Assembly (NCBI RefSeq): GCF_004535825.1
Contig: NZ_SGVY01000020.1
Span: 1 to 64,000 of the forward strand
Reading direction: 5' to 3'
DNA length: 64,000 bases
DNA from: Segatella hominis
Lineage (GTDB): Bacteria > Bacteroidota > Bacteroidia > Bacteroidales > Bacteroidaceae
Shown: positions 18,882 to 27,824 of the stretch, in pieces
Numbering within the stretch: the first letter of the stretch is position 1
Layout: every line of letters starts with the position of its first letter
The notes under the pieces: model-generated
Seen by the model: the letters and a program-made list of their open reading frames with translations, nothing else
What the model was told of the DNA's origin: nothing
Databases searched by the model: none
Made by a program: the position numbers and the translations under genes

Positions 18882-20171
18882 CTATTTGGTATAGAAATCT
18901 ATTAGGTTTGTGATAGCTCTCTTGCAGACAGGGCAGAATTCTGGCGTGTCATTGATGCGCATGCGGCAATCCTGAACGCCACGATATACTCCCTTGGTGC
19001 TGTAGCCGGCACCTTCAAAGACTCCCACCTTGCTTTCTGCCACCTTGGTATTCTCTGAGAGAGGGGTAGGGATAGGTGTTCCCTTCTTAACCATGTCTTT
19101 CCACTTACTGGAGAAGTTGACCAGCGTGGTGATGTTCGGCTCCCAAGGTTCTACGTCGTGTGGATACATCGGAATCTCTTCGAAATCGTAGGCGTATTCG
19201 TCTGCGAGACCAGCAAAGGAATGCCCGAACTCATGTACTACTACTGGCTTGTACCACTTGTGGTGGGTAGAGGTCAGGTTGTATGAATTGAGGATTCCGC
19301 CTCCACCATATTTCTTGGAATTTACCAGTACAATGATATGCTCGTATGGGGTACCAGCCAACCAGTTGTGCAGGTCCTTCAGATGGAGTGTGGTCAGGTA
19401 TCTGTCGCTATAGAATGTATCAAAATGAGAGTGGAGTGCAGTATTCTTCCAGATTCCTTTGGCTGGTTCGCTCGTTCCGCTTTCTTCAGATGGTGATTTT
19501 ACGGCGATGACATTGAATCTGTCACGCATTTTCTTGAATGGCTCATGATTGAAGAGCGCTTCGTTGGCATCCTTTACGTCTTTGATGAAAGTGTCCATCT
19601 CTGCATCTGTGTATCCCTCTGCTACGTAAGCAATATGGATGCAGCGAGTTGTATCGGCTGCCTGCTGGATGGTTTCGTATGCTGTCGGCTTCTCTCCCTT
19701 GTGGTGGATGAGGATGTCGGTAGGCACTACCTGATGGGTGAGTGATGCAGTAACCTCACGGCGGTTGTTGAAGAGCGACAGGGTGATGTCCACCGTGTCT
19801 TTTGGCATCGGTACGAGGAATACATTCTCAAAACTCTGTGTATTCTTCTTAGCCTCCGGGTAGGAAAGCCATTCCTGGAAGAGGGTAGAGAAAGAGTTGC
19901 GATAGATGACCTCACCTGTCTTGTGGGCACGAACTGTGATTTGTCCGTTTCCTTCTACAGGCACTTCGCCCAGTCGCTGCTTTTTACCATACCAGCGGGG
20001 CATGACGTTCAGTTCATCTACTGCAATCATCTGTTGCTTTGCATTTCCTACGAAGGTATAATCTACTCGCAGGGTTTTGTCAACGAAATAGTCGTTGAAG
20101 TTTTGTGCCAGGAGTTTGCCTGGCATCATGAGCATAGCAAGAGCTGCAATGATCAGTGTTTTCTTCTTCAT
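18882..20171 (-). CDS. M64 family metallopeptidase
   Basis: This is a 429-residue secreted peptidase with signal peptide MKKKTLIIAALAMLMMPGKLLAQ. It has the M64 zinc motif VVHEFGHSFAGLADEYAYD near residue 315 and the family stretch IHIAYVAEGYTDAEMDTF near residue 175. M64 includes IgA peptidase of Clostridium ramosum and many Bacteroidota homologues of unknown target, so calling it an IgA protease would be overreach. A Cys-rich C-terminus (DCRMRIND...FCPVCKRA) may be a structural metal or disulphide site. It precedes the GH73-LysM gene's downstream side by 18 bases and may share its transcript. Confidence 0.88.
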   Translation of the reverse strand: MKKKTLIIAALAMLMMPGKLLAQNFNDYFVDKTLRVDYTFVGNAKQQMIAVDELNVMPRWYGKKQRLGEVPVEGNGQITVRAHKTGEVIYRNSFSTLFQEWLSYPEAKKNTQSFENVFLVPMPKDTVDITLSLFNNRREVTASLTHQVVPTDILIHHKGEKPTAYETIQQAADTTRCIHIAYVAEGYTDAEMDTFIKDVKDANEALFNHEPFKKMRDRFNVIAVKSPSEESGTSEPAKGIWKNTALHSHFDTFYSDRYLTTLHLKDLHNWLAGTPYEHIIVLVNSKKYGGGGILNSYNLTSTHHKWYKPVVVHEFGHSFAGLADEYAYDFEEIPMYPHDVEPWEPNITTLVNFSSKWKDMVKKGTPIPTPLSENTKVAESKVGVFEGAGYSTKGVYRGVQDCRMRINDTPEFCPVCKRAITNLIDFYTK

Positions 20172-20189
20172 TTTCTTTTCTTTATTTCT

Positions 20190-21119
20190 TTATCTTACTT
20201 TCAGTCTGGCTCCAGGGTATATCTTGAAGTCTGGATCAAGGTGATTCTTGGAATAGAGACTCTTCAGTCTGATGCCATATTTCTGTGAAATGCTGTACAT
20301 GCTCTCGCCCGGTTGTACGATATGAGGGCGTTTCTTGAACTGCTTAGGCGCTTTCTTGCGCTTTTTCTTCAGATAGATGACATCTCCCTTGTGCAGGATA
20401 TCGTGTTTGTCTCTTTCATTGTACTTAGCCAATTTTCTCCAACTGATACCCACTTCCTTTCCGATGCTCTTGAAGGTTTCTCCCTCTCTGGCATACAGAT
20501 AATAGTTGTCGTTGAAGATGTGGATAGGGTGCAGAAGTCCTTGTGCGTTGACCGGCTGATCTGTGCCACTATGTTCTGCCATGAATTTGTCGTAGCGTTT
20601 TGCCTTGTCATAATCATGGAGCTTGTACAGTTCGATAATCTGTATCAGTTTGTTGGCATACTGCGGATTGGTAGCATAGCCACATTGTTTCAGTCCTCTT
20701 GCCCATCCTTTGTAGTCGTTGCTGTTCAGTGAGAAAAGCCGGGCATATCGCTGTTGCCGTGCCAGAAAGCGGCTATGGTCTTCGTAGCTTTCCCTGGCAT
20801 CGCTATATACACGGAAACATTCACCACGGGCGTCATCGTCGTGGTATTGCGTAGGGCCAGTCCATGAAGTGTGGCATTTGATGCCGAAATGATTATTGCC
20901 CTGTCTTACCAGACTGCTTCTGCCTGCAGCGCTCTCGAAGAGACCTTGTGCCAGCGTGATACTGGCTGGTATCCGATATTTGAGCATCTGCTCGATAGCA
21001 AGATCCTTGTACTGGTTGATATATGTCTGATAAGTCTGGTTCCACTTCATCTGTGCGCCCGAAGGAAGGGTGCAGAGCAGAAGAGCCAGACCTATGATAT
21101 TTGCTTTGATTCTATTCAT
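20190..21119 (-). CDS. GH73 glucosaminidase with two LysM domains
   Basis: This peptidoglycan hydrolase of about 309 residues has a signal peptide (MNRIKANIIGLALLLCTLPSG). The GH73-type catalytic domain spans about residues 30-170, with ITLAQGLFESAAGRSSLVRQ (catalytic Glu) and NHFGIKCH. LysM domains lie near 205-250 and 265-309 (HIVQPGESMYSISQKYGIRL). It should cleave GlcNAc-containing bonds of the cell wall in the periplasm. A nine-residue longer start exists at 21146, but the signal peptide favours 21119. Confidence 0.88.
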   Translation of the reverse strand: MNRIKANIIGLALLLCTLPSGAQMKWNQTYQTYINQYKDLAIEQMLKYRIPASITLAQGLFESAAGRSSLVRQGNNHFGIKCHTSWTGPTQYHDDDARGECFRVYSDARESYEDHSRFLARQQRYARLFSLNSNDYKGWARGLKQCGYATNPQYANKLIQIIELYKLHDYDKAKRYDKFMAEHSGTDQPVNAQGLLHPIHIFNDNYYLYAREGETFKSIGKEVGISWRKLAKYNERDKHDILHKGDVIYLKKKRKKAPKQFKKRPHIVQPGESMYSISQKYGIRLKSLYSKNHLDPDFKIYPGARLKVR

Positions 21120-21123
21120 ACTG

Positions 21124-21131
21124 CAAAAATA
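21124..21131 (-). promoter_or_regulatory. -7 promoter box before the GH73-LysM gene
   Basis: The minus strand reads TATTTTTG, matching the Bacteroidota TAnnTTTG element. It lies only 5 bases before the chosen ATG, so the leader would be extremely short. No clear -33 TTTG is present at the right distance. Confidence 0.35.
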
Positions 21132-21214
21132 TAAAAAATAGTTCATTTTCGCTTGTTTTCTCTTATTTATTTTTTATTTTTCACTTTTTGTATGCTTTTT
21201 CGATATTATTTGAT

Positions 21215-21222
21215 TATTTTTG
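21215..21222 (+). promoter_or_regulatory. -7 promoter box before the HppK-like gene
   Basis: TATTTTTG fits TAnnTTTG. A TTTG at 21187-21190 lies 24 bases upstream, longer than the usual 19-20. The box is 10 bases before the ATG. Confidence 0.4.
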
Positions 21223-21232
21223 CAGGAAAAAA

Positions 21233-21610
21233 ATGAGCGTTAGGATATTGATAGCTTTAGGCTCTAATCATGAGCAAGAGAAGAATGTGGCTTTCGCAAT
21301 GGAGCGTCTGCACAGCTTTTTCCCCAGCATCTCCTTTTCGAGAATGTTATGGACCGAACCGATAGGCATCGCGTCTGACCGATTCGTAAATGCCCTTGCC
21401 TTAGCCGATACGGATAAGGAGCAGGAGGAAGTGGAACGGATATTGAAACAGGTAGAGAAAGAATGTGGAAGAACTCGGGAGGAAAAAATGAGGAATATCA
21501 TCAGATTGGATCTCGATCTTTTGCAGTGGGGTACAGTCCGGTTGCGTGAACAGGACTGGGAAAGGGATTATATCCGCCTGTTGCTGCAGGAGATGCAATG
21601 GGCATTCTGA
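21233..21610 (+). CDS. folK: short HppK-like pterin pyrophosphokinase
   Basis: This is a 125-residue relative of 6-hydroxymethyl-7,8-dihydropterin pyrophosphokinase, a folate-pathway enzyme. Family landmarks are LIALGSNHEQEKN at the N-terminus, TEPIGIASDRFVNALAL (substrate-binding strand), ECGRTREEK, and IRLDLDLLQWG, which matches the metal-binding DLD of HppK. It ends soon after DYIRLLLQEM and is about 30 residues shorter than Escherichia coli FolK. Part of the catalytic loop region is therefore reduced. Activity is uncertain; the ATG at 21233 is used because upstream codons sit in the promoter. Confidence 0.7.
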   Translation: MSVRILIALGSNHEQEKNVAFAMERLHSFFPSISFSRMLWTEPIGIASDRFVNALALADTDKEQEEVERILKQVEKECGRTREEKMRNIIRLDLDLLQWGTVRLREQDWERDYIRLLLQEMQWAF

Positions 21611-21661
21611 TAATTTCACAGACTTATAGGGAGTTATAGAATACGGAATGGACGATACAAT

Positions 21662-21708
21662 AAAAATCCTCTTGATCAGGCTGATAAAGCTGAATCAAGA
21701 GGATTTTT
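21662..21708 (+). terminator. intrinsic terminator after the HppK-like gene
   Basis: The 15-bp perfect stem AAAAATCCTCTTGAT pairs with its complement, with an inner CAG/CTG extension and flanking T-run. The symmetric A and T tracts make it bidirectional, serving the convergent nrdG as well. Confidence 0.85.
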
Positions 21709-21714
21709 ATATTT

Positions 21715-21746
21715 CACCAGCATCAGGATTTCTCCCGATGCTGGTG
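21715..21746 (-). terminator. second hairpin between folK and nrdG
   Basis: A 10-bp stem, CACCAGCATC with GATGCTGGTG, encloses a 12-base loop, 34 bases past the nrdG stop. It has no long U-run and may reinforce the neighbouring terminator. Confidence 0.5.
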
Positions 21747-21779
21747 AGTAAAGTTATGATGTCTTATCGTTTTAATGCC

Positions 21780-22295
21780 TTATAAAACCGGTGTAGGGTT
21801 GTCTTTGGTGAGGTGCAGTTCTACCACCTCTCCTGTGGCAAGCGACTTCTTTACATTGATGAGTCGCTGGTTGCTGCTTCCCCTGAAAAACAGGTCCTTA
21901 TCGGCGAGTGCCTTTATGAACGGACCATCTACCAGGACATCTATCTGTTCAAGCAGTGCTCTCTGTGCCGGGTTCTTCAGGAGATTCTCATATTTATAAC
22001 CCGTAAAGCACCAGATATCCTTGCTGCTTTCCTTGCGGATGGCACGAGCTAACTCGGCAAATCCCTCAGCCTGAAACATCGGATCACCTCCTGAGAAGGT
22101 AACGTTGGCGAACGGATCGCTCATGATTTCCTTCAGCAGGTCTTCGGTTGATGTCATCGTACCATTGTTGATGTCCCACGACTGCGGATTATGGCATTCA
22201 GGACAATGATTGGGGCAACCTGCACAATAGATAGAGGTCCTGAAACCAGGACCATCCACCATCGTGTCGTGGATTACGCTAAGAACGCTTATCAT
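21780..22295 (-). CDS. nrdG: anaerobic ribonucleotide reductase activating protein
   Basis: This 171-residue radical-SAM enzyme installs the glycyl radical on NrdD. The iron-sulfur site is CPNHCPECHNP (CxxxCxxC), preceded by another Cys in CAGC. Downstream are the SAM-binding NVTFSGGDPMFQ and DIWCFTGYKYENLL. It starts 25 bases after the nrdD stop, consistent with one transcript. Oxygen-sensitive dNTP synthesis marks the host as an obligate or facultative anaerobe. Confidence 0.95.
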   Translation of the reverse strand: MISVLSVIHDTMVDGPGFRTSIYCAGCPNHCPECHNPQSWDINNGTMTSTEDLLKEIMSDPFANVTFSGGDPMFQAEGFAELARAIRKESSKDIWCFTGYKYENLLKNPAQRALLEQIDVLVDGPFIKALADKDLFFRGSSNQRLINVKKSLATGEVVELHLTKDNPTPVL

Positions 22296-22320
22296 GATTT
22301 CTTCCCAGCTTATCCTTATC

Positions 22321-24543
22321 TTACTTTTGTGGAGTGTCGATATGAGTTACACGGTCGTGAAGCTCAGCCAACTTGCCACTGTTCCAGCGGTCGGTAGTAC
22401 CTACGAGGTAACCAGTGATGCGCTGCAACTTGTCGATGTGATGACTTCCGCACTTAGGACAAACTTCCAGATTGGCCTCTGCATTCTCGTAGCCACAGTC
22501 CAGACAGCGGTTGCGGTTGTGGTTTACAGAACCGTATCCCATATTGTACTTATCCATCATGTCAACCACACTGGCAATGACAGAAGGGTTGTGGGTAGCA
22601 TCGCCGTCAATCTCAACATAGAAGATGTGTCCACCACGAGTCAGATCGTGATAAGGAGCCTCCACCTGTGCCTTCTTCATGGCAGTACACTTGTAATATA
22701 CAGGTACGTGGTTTGAGTTGGTATAGTAATCTCGGTCAGTAACGCCCGGGATGATACCAAACTGCTTGCGGTCTTTCTTGGTGAACTTACCGCTCAAGCC
22801 CTCTGCTGGAGTAGCGAGGATGGAGTAGTTGTGGTGATACTGCTCGCTGTATTCGTCAGCATGTTCCTTCATGAAGGTAACAATCTTCAGACCCAATTCC
22901 TGTGCCTCTTCGCTCTCGCCGTGGTGATGACCGATGAGGGCAACCAGACATTCTGCGAGTCCGATGAAACCGATACCCAACGTTCCGTGATTGATTACGC
23001 TCTCGATGGTCTCCTCTGGCTTCAGGTTCTCGGCGCCTACCCAGAGATATTTCATCAGCAATGGGAACTGTTTAGCCATAGCGGTCTTCTGGAACTGGAA
23101 GCGCTCGTCGAGCTGCTTGGCTGTGATATCGAGGATATTGTCAAGCTTCTCGAAGAAAGTCTTGATTCGCAATTCCTTGTTCTCGATACCCATGCACTCG
23201 ATGGCCAACTTTACGATATTAATCGTAGTGAAACTCAAGTTACCGCGTGCGATACTGGTCTTCTCTCCCCAACGGTCTTCGAATACACGTGTACGGCAAC
23301 CCATAGTGGCGATTTCCCATTTGTAGCGCTCAGGATCGTCAGCACGCCACTTCTCGTTCTGATTGAATGTGGCATCGAGGTTGAGGAAGTTAGGGAAGAA
23401 ACGGCGGGCTGTTACCTTGCAAGCCAACTGGTAGAGGTCGTAGTTGCGGTCCTCTGGCAAGAAGTTGACGCCACGTTTCTTTTTCCAGATCTGGATAGGG
23501 AAGATGGCAGTTTCGCCATTTCCTACGCCATCGTAAGTACTCTTCAGAATCTCGCGCATGATGCAACGGCCTTCAGCACTGGTATCTGTACCATAATTGA
23601 TAGAAGAGAAAACCACCTGGTTACCGCCACGGGAGTGGATGGTGTTCATATTGTGGATGAAAGCCTCCATTGCCTGATGTACACGGTTTACGGTCTTGTT
23701 GATGGCGTGCTGCTCCAGGCGTGCTCTTCCCTGAAGATTGTCGAGTGGCTTCTCGATATAGTCATCGATAGGCGCCTCATAAAGATCCTTGAGATCTTCT
23801 CCAGAGAGCTTCTCCAAGTTTTTCACTTCCTCCTGGTAAGACATTCTTACGTATGGAGCCAGGTAGAAGTCGAAAGCAGGAATAGCCTGACCACCATGCA
23901 TCTCGTTCTGACAGGTTTCCAGAGAGATGCAAGCCAGTACGGCTGCTGTCTCAATACGCTTGGCTGGACGGCTGGAACCATGGCCAGCTGTGAAACCATG
24001 CTTCAGGATGACGTCGAGCGGATGCTGTACGCAAGTCAGACTCTTGGTAGGATAATAATCTTTGTCGTGTATATGAATGTAGTTGTGCAGGACGGCGTCA
24101 CGAACTTCCTCGCTGAGGAGGTAGTCGTCAACGAATGGTTTTGTAGTTTCAGAAGCAAATTTCATCATCATGCCGGCAGGAGTGTCGGCATTCATGTTGG
24201 CGTTTTCACGGGTGATGTCATTGTTCTTGGCATTCACGATGCTCATGAACACATCGCGTGTCTTTGCCTTGCGGGCAATGTTACGCTGGTTGCGGTATGC
24301 GATGTACTTCTGTGCCACGTCCTTGCGGGCACTCTTCATGAGCTCCATCTCGATGGCATCCTGAATGGCTTCTACGCTCATCTGGTTTTTGCCACGATAG
24401 CTTACATGATCAGTGATTTTCTCAATAAGAGTTTCATCTTCACCCTTGTCTGTGTGCAACATGGCTTTACGTATGGCAGCCATGATTTTCTGTTGATTGA
24501 AACCAACAATGCGTCCGTCACGCTTTACTACAGTTTGTATCAT
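22321..24543 (-). CDS. nrdD: anaerobic ribonucleoside-triphosphate reductase
   Basis: This 740-residue class III ribonucleotide reductase makes dNTPs under anoxia, with formate as usual reductant. Residues 1-95 form an ATP-cone (KRDGRIVGFNQQKIMAAIRK), the allosteric site. The C-terminus has two zinc-binding pairs, CLDCGY and CPKCGSHH, then the glycyl-radical site RITGYLVG. The length matches the family. It is the first gene of the nrdDG unit and has a -7 box about 92 bases upstream. The opposite strand carries a long open frame that is only a shadow. Confidence 0.97.
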   Translation of the reverse strand: MIQTVVKRDGRIVGFNQQKIMAAIRKAMLHTDKGEDETLIEKITDHVSYRGKNQMSVEAIQDAIEMELMKSARKDVAQKYIAYRNQRNIARKAKTRDVFMSIVNAKNNDITRENANMNADTPAGMMMKFASETTKPFVDDYLLSEEVRDAVLHNYIHIHDKDYYPTKSLTCVQHPLDVILKHGFTAGHGSSRPAKRIETAAVLACISLETCQNEMHGGQAIPAFDFYLAPYVRMSYQEEVKNLEKLSGEDLKDLYEAPIDDYIEKPLDNLQGRARLEQHAINKTVNRVHQAMEAFIHNMNTIHSRGGNQVVFSSINYGTDTSAEGRCIMREILKSTYDGVGNGETAIFPIQIWKKKRGVNFLPEDRNYDLYQLACKVTARRFFPNFLNLDATFNQNEKWRADDPERYKWEIATMGCRTRVFEDRWGEKTSIARGNLSFTTINIVKLAIECMGIENKELRIKTFFEKLDNILDITAKQLDERFQFQKTAMAKQFPLLMKYLWVGAENLKPEETIESVINHGTLGIGFIGLAECLVALIGHHHGESEEAQELGLKIVTFMKEHADEYSEQYHHNYSILATPAEGLSGKFTKKDRKQFGIIPGVTDRDYYTNSNHVPVYYKCTAMKKAQVEAPYHDLTRGGHIFYVEIDGDATHNPSVIASVVDMMDKYNMGYGSVNHNRNRCLDCGYENAEANLEVCPKCGSHHIDKLQRITGYLVGTTDRWNSGKLAELHDRVTHIDTPQK

Positions 24544-24634
24544 TTCTAGCTTTACTTTAAGATTGATATTTAATTAGCTTATTATTAACATTTTACGCAA
24601 AAAAGAGGCAGTAGGAACCTCGATTTTGACATTG

Positions 24635-24642
24635 CAAAGATA
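24635..24642 (-). promoter_or_regulatory. -7 promoter box for nrdDG
   Basis: The minus strand reads TATCTTTG, a perfect TAnnTTTG element, about 92 bases before nrdD. No convincing TTTG was found 19-20 bases upstream. The rest of the 356-base gap 24544-24899 holds the coaW terminator and no gene. Confidence 0.5.
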
Positions 24643-24726
24643 CAAAAAATATTTGAAAGTTTTCTCTTTTGGACAACTTTTCTTTGGTTAAAAAATATTA
24701 AGTAGCTGATAATCAGGCAATTAAAA

Positions 24727-24772
24727 AATCGTTTTGGAAAACTTTTGTATTTTGTTGTTTTCCAAAACGATT
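24727..24772 (-). terminator. intrinsic terminator after coaW
   Basis: A perfect 16-bp inverted repeat, AATCGTTTTGGAAAAC and its complement, has a 14-base loop. On the minus strand it runs into six T, as expected for a terminator of the pantothenate kinase transcript. It lies 128 bases past that stop. A smaller 8-bp hairpin is at 24870-24892. Confidence 0.8.
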
Positions 24773-24899
24773 AATTGCTTATGCATCAAAGAGTTATGCG
24801 ATTTTTGCCCCGAAATGTTAATTATTGCTTATTCGGATACTTTAGTCGATAATCCCTTTATATATGGGCTTTCTGCACCTCACTTGCAGAAATCTGAGC

Positions 24900-25733
24900 T
24901 TATTTCTGATTCCTTTTATAGTCAAGCGCTGCACCTATTGCCGTGCAGAATTCTGAATATTTAGGTATGCGGAACCTGACATTGTAGAGTTTCTCCATGG
25001 CAGGGAATACTTCCCGGCACTGAGGCATGAGGGTCAGGTTTCCGATGAGTACGAAATCCTTGATTCCCGACTCTAAGGAGGAAAGGATTGTGGCAGAACC
25101 GATACATTGCAGTACCATCCAGATGAGGCCTTTGGCAATATCTTCGCGAGATGCGTTTGCCTTGGCGTTGCTGAACAGAGATGCCACGGCATTCATTGGC
25201 AGTCCTGGCAATGGTTTGGCACTGATATCGCCTATGAGCAGGTTGATCTTGGAAACATCACCATCTTTTGCCAGATAGGCTATCTGCTTCACGTCGTCGG
25301 TCTTGAGCATGATGCGGCTCAGTCCGGCTAAGGTGCCGCCTCCGATGCCGATACCTCCGATGTGGCGTATGTTGTCGCCTTCGCATTTTACGAGTGATGT
25401 ACCCGTTCCCATGCTTACTACAATCATCCTGTCGAGCTTGCTTTCATATTTGGCACCAAGTCCGTCGGCTACGAATTCCTCGCTCTTGGAGGTAGGAAGT
25501 CCATAGATTGGCTCGTCTATATAAGCAGAGCCTACGCCGGTAAGCATCACATGTTCCACCTCAGAGAGGCTGATCTGGTTGTCGTGCAGGTATTTTCCGA
25601 ATGCTCCATACAGAGATGTGATCGGGTCTGTAGCCTTGATACGGATGGGACTTACTACGATTCCGTCTTCGTCAATGCCCACAATCTTGGTGGTGGAGAT
25701 ACCTACGTCGATACCAATTACTATTTTTTTCAT
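24900..25733 (-). CDS. coaW: type II pantothenate kinase
   Basis: This 277-residue ASKHA-fold kinase phosphorylates pantothenate, the first step of coenzyme A synthesis. It has the phosphate-1 loop GIDVGISTTKIVGID, the phosphate-2 region VSMGTGTSLVKC, and GGIGIGGGTLAGLSRIML near residue 130. The type II enzymes (staphylococcal CoaW, eukaryotic PanK) share these motifs and are usually insensitive to acyl-CoA feedback in bacteria. It ends 166 bases before a strong terminator. The DASS transporter gene lies 27 bases upstream, so the two may be cotranscribed. Confidence 0.88.
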   Translation of the reverse strand: MKKIVIGIDVGISTTKIVGIDEDGIVVSPIRIKATDPITSLYGAFGKYLHDNQISLSEVEHVMLTGVGSAYIDEPIYGLPTSKSEEFVADGLGAKYESKLDRMIVVSMGTGTSLVKCEGDNIRHIGGIGIGGGTLAGLSRIMLKTDDVKQIAYLAKDGDVSKINLLIGDISAKPLPGLPMNAVASLFSNAKANASREDIAKGLIWMVLQCIGSATILSSLESGIKDFVLIGNLTLMPQCREVFPAMEKLYNVRFRIPKYSEFCTAIGAALDYKRNQK

Positions 25734-25760
25734 TTTAGAGATATATTGTTTTTGAGTTTT

Positions 25761-27230
25761 TTAGAGTACACCCATCTTACAGAAAGTGATGAGCACACCA
25801 TATCCGAGAATCATACTGATGAGACCGATGGTCAGGCCAGCCTTCACCATATCGGTCTGTTGGATGAGTCCGGTAGAGTAGGCGATGGCATTTGGAGGGG
25901 TGGAAATAGGAAGCGACATGGCGCAGGAAGCAGCCACGGCTACACCTATAATAATAGTAGAGGTTCCACCGATGCTTTCGAGTGAATTGCCCATACCGGC
26001 ACATACAACGGTCAGGATAGGAATCAGGAGGGCTGCAGTAGCGGTGTTGGAGATGAAGTTACTCAATGCAAAGCAGACGAGTCCTGAAACGATCATGATG
26101 ACTATCGGGTTGAACGTGTCGAATGGAATACTCTTCACGGCATTCTCTGCTAACCCCGTACCATTCATGGCAAGACCCAAGGCAAAACCACCGGCTACCA
26201 TCCAGATGACAGCCCAGTCGATTTCCTTCAGGTCGTCGGCTGTGAGCACACCGGTAAATGCAAATACGGCGATAGGTAACATGGCTACGGTATTGGCATT
26301 GATACCGAAATATTTCTTACCGAATACCCAGAGTACGATGGTCAGGATGAAGGTGGCTGCCACTACGATGGTACGCCAGTTGAACTGGATGTCTCCCTTG
26401 ATCTGCAGTTCGATAGTCTTCTGTGAGAAAGGGAACATCTTGCGGATAATGAACCATGCCAATACCAGCATAACGAGTACCATCGGGCACATAATCATCA
26501 TCCAGTCACCGAAACCGATGTCGAGATTGAGTCCGTCTGGTGCTGTAAGAACCTTGTATGCGAAAGCATTAGGAGGTGTTCCGATAGGCGTTCCCATACC
26601 GCCGAGGTTGGCTCCGATAGGGATGGCCATGGTGAGTGCTATTCTTCCCTTTCCGTTGGCAGGAAGTGCCTTGAACACAGGAGTCAGGAAGGTAAGCATC
26701 ATGGCTGCGGTGGCAGTATTGGAGATAAACATGGAGAAGATGCCGGTGATGAGCATGAAGCCCAATAGTACATTTTCTGATTTCTTGCCGAAAGGAGCGA
26801 TGAGGGTCTTAGCCATCAGTACATCGAGTCCACTCTTGGTGGCAGCGATGGCCATCACGAAACCACCGAGGAAGAGGATGATGGTAGGGTCGGCAAAGCA
26901 GGCCATAATACCCTGATACTCCAGGAGGTTGCCGTATTCGCCTTCGGAACCTTGCATGATATTGAAGGCCGAGTCGGATACACCGAACAGCAATACGAAG
27001 ATGATGACTACTGATGTTGCCCAGGCAGGAATGGCTTCGGTGAGCCATAGCATGACCGCCATGACGAAGATGGCGATGACGCGTTGCTGAACGACTGTCA
27101 GCCCCTCGATGCCAAAGCTGTCGATGGGCAGATTCCAAACTAGTGCGGTGAGCAGGGCGGTGATGGCAAACATCAGAGCCTTCTTGCGATTGAAGTCGCT
27201 GCTCAAAACTTTTTTGACGGTTTCTTGCAT
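25761..27230 (-). CDS. DASS-family anion symporter
   Basis: This membrane transporter of 489 residues belongs to the SLC13/DASS family and imports dicarboxylates or sulfate with sodium. Two inverted-repeat signatures, FISNTATAAMMLTFLTP and FISNTATAALLIPI, hold the SNT motifs that bind substrate carboxylates and sodium. Matching PIGTPPNAFAYKV and PISTPPNAIAYSTG loops follow. About twelve hydrophobic segments are seen. Substrate choice between sulfate and C4-dicarboxylates cannot be made. A 20-residue longer start exists at 27290, but ATG at 27230 (MQETVKKVL) sits correctly behind the promoter at 27261-27291. Confidence 0.88.
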   Translation of the reverse strand: MQETVKKVLSSDFNRKKALMFAITALLTALVWNLPIDSFGIEGLTVVQQRVIAIFVMAVMLWLTEAIPAWATSVVIIFVLLFGVSDSAFNIMQGSEGEYGNLLEYQGIMACFADPTIILFLGGFVMAIAATKSGLDVLMAKTLIAPFGKKSENVLLGFMLITGIFSMFISNTATAAMMLTFLTPVFKALPANGKGRIALTMAIPIGANLGGMGTPIGTPPNAFAYKVLTAPDGLNLDIGFGDWMMIMCPMVLVMLVLAWFIIRKMFPFSQKTIELQIKGDIQFNWRTIVVAATFILTIVLWVFGKKYFGINANTVAMLPIAVFAFTGVLTADDLKEIDWAVIWMVAGGFALGLAMNGTGLAENAVKSIPFDTFNPIVIMIVSGLVCFALSNFISNTATAALLIPILTVVCAGMGNSLESIGGTSTIIIGVAVAASCAMSLPISTPPNAIAYSTGLIQQTDMVKAGLTIGLISMILGYGVLITFCKMGVL

Positions 27231-27260
27231 TTTCTCTATGTTTTTTATGGATTTTGTTGG

Positions 27261-27291
27261 CAAATGTACGCAATATTTCCGACATAACAAA
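27261..27291 (-). promoter_or_regulatory. promoter of the DASS transporter gene
   Basis: On the minus strand TTTG (27291-27288), 19 bases, then TACATTTG (27268-27261) match the Bacteroidota -33/-7 consensus exactly. The predicted leader is about 25 bases. Confidence 0.75.
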
Positions 27292-27393
27292 ATATTAGAT
27301 AGAAATATTCATCAAATACTGAGAAAAATTACAAAAAGTATCTTTATCTGAAAAAAAATGATGCAAAAGGTTGGTCTTTTAAAAATAAAGTAT

Positions 27394-27401
27394 TATATTT
27401 G
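27394..27401 (+). promoter_or_regulatory. -7 box of the small membrane protein gene
   Basis: TATATTTG fits TAnnTTTG, with TTGG in place of the -33 TTTG 19 bases upstream (27371-27374). It lies 45 bases before the ATG. Confidence 0.55.
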
Positions 27402-27446
27402 CGAAATCTTATAGTGAAAGATTATCTAACATAAATATTTTATACC

Positions 27447-27764
27447 ATGACTCAAGTTACATTTGTTTTGGTTTTCTTTGTAGTGGTCATGCTGCTGGCA
27501 TTTTCATTATACCACCACAAGAAGCACATAGAGTTTAAGATGTCGGACATCGAGAAGGCTGTCCGTAGTGCTTATCCTGAGGGTGTCACTTCTGTAAAGA
27601 AGGGAGACCTGGTAGTTGCTGTGAAGAAGTATTTCCATTGCAGTGCTAAGGATGCCCATTATATAATAGGTGTAGCTCGTAGAAAGAAGATCGTGGATAT
27701 TGCTGCCGAGCAGGTATCATTGCATACGGAAAATTGCTCCTTAGAGGGCACAAAAATGCCATAG
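27447..27764 (+). CDS. small single-pass membrane protein, function unknown
   Basis: This 105-residue protein is not recognised as a named family. It has an N-terminal membrane helix (VTFVLVFFVVVMLLAFSLY) followed by HHKKH and a cytoplasmic basic domain of about 75 residues. Repeating AVRSAYPEGVTSVKKGDLVV and KDAHYIIGVARRKKIVDI segments suggest a small helical DNA- or protein-binding fold. It is single-copy here, with its own promoter, and is followed by a long non-coding stretch. I assign no function. Confidence 0.6.
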   Translation: MTQVTFVLVFFVVVMLLAFSLYHHKKHIEFKMSDIEKAVRSAYPEGVTSVKKGDLVVAVKKYFHCSAKDAHYIIGVARRKKIVDIAAEQVSLHTENCSLEGTKMP

Positions 27765-27824
27765 TCAGGGCGCAAAGTTGCCGTGCCTAAGCTATTTTCT
27801 CACCCTTCATTATCCATCATAGTC

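Noticed and set aside
22831-24549. 572-codon open frame opposite nrdD
   Set aside because: It is the exact antisense of a highly conserved gene, has no recognisable domain, and arises from the codon bias of nrdD.
24734-24964. 76-codon + strand frame between nrdD and coaW
   Set aside because: It begins inside the coaW terminator stem and overlaps the coaW 3' end; composition is not protein-like.
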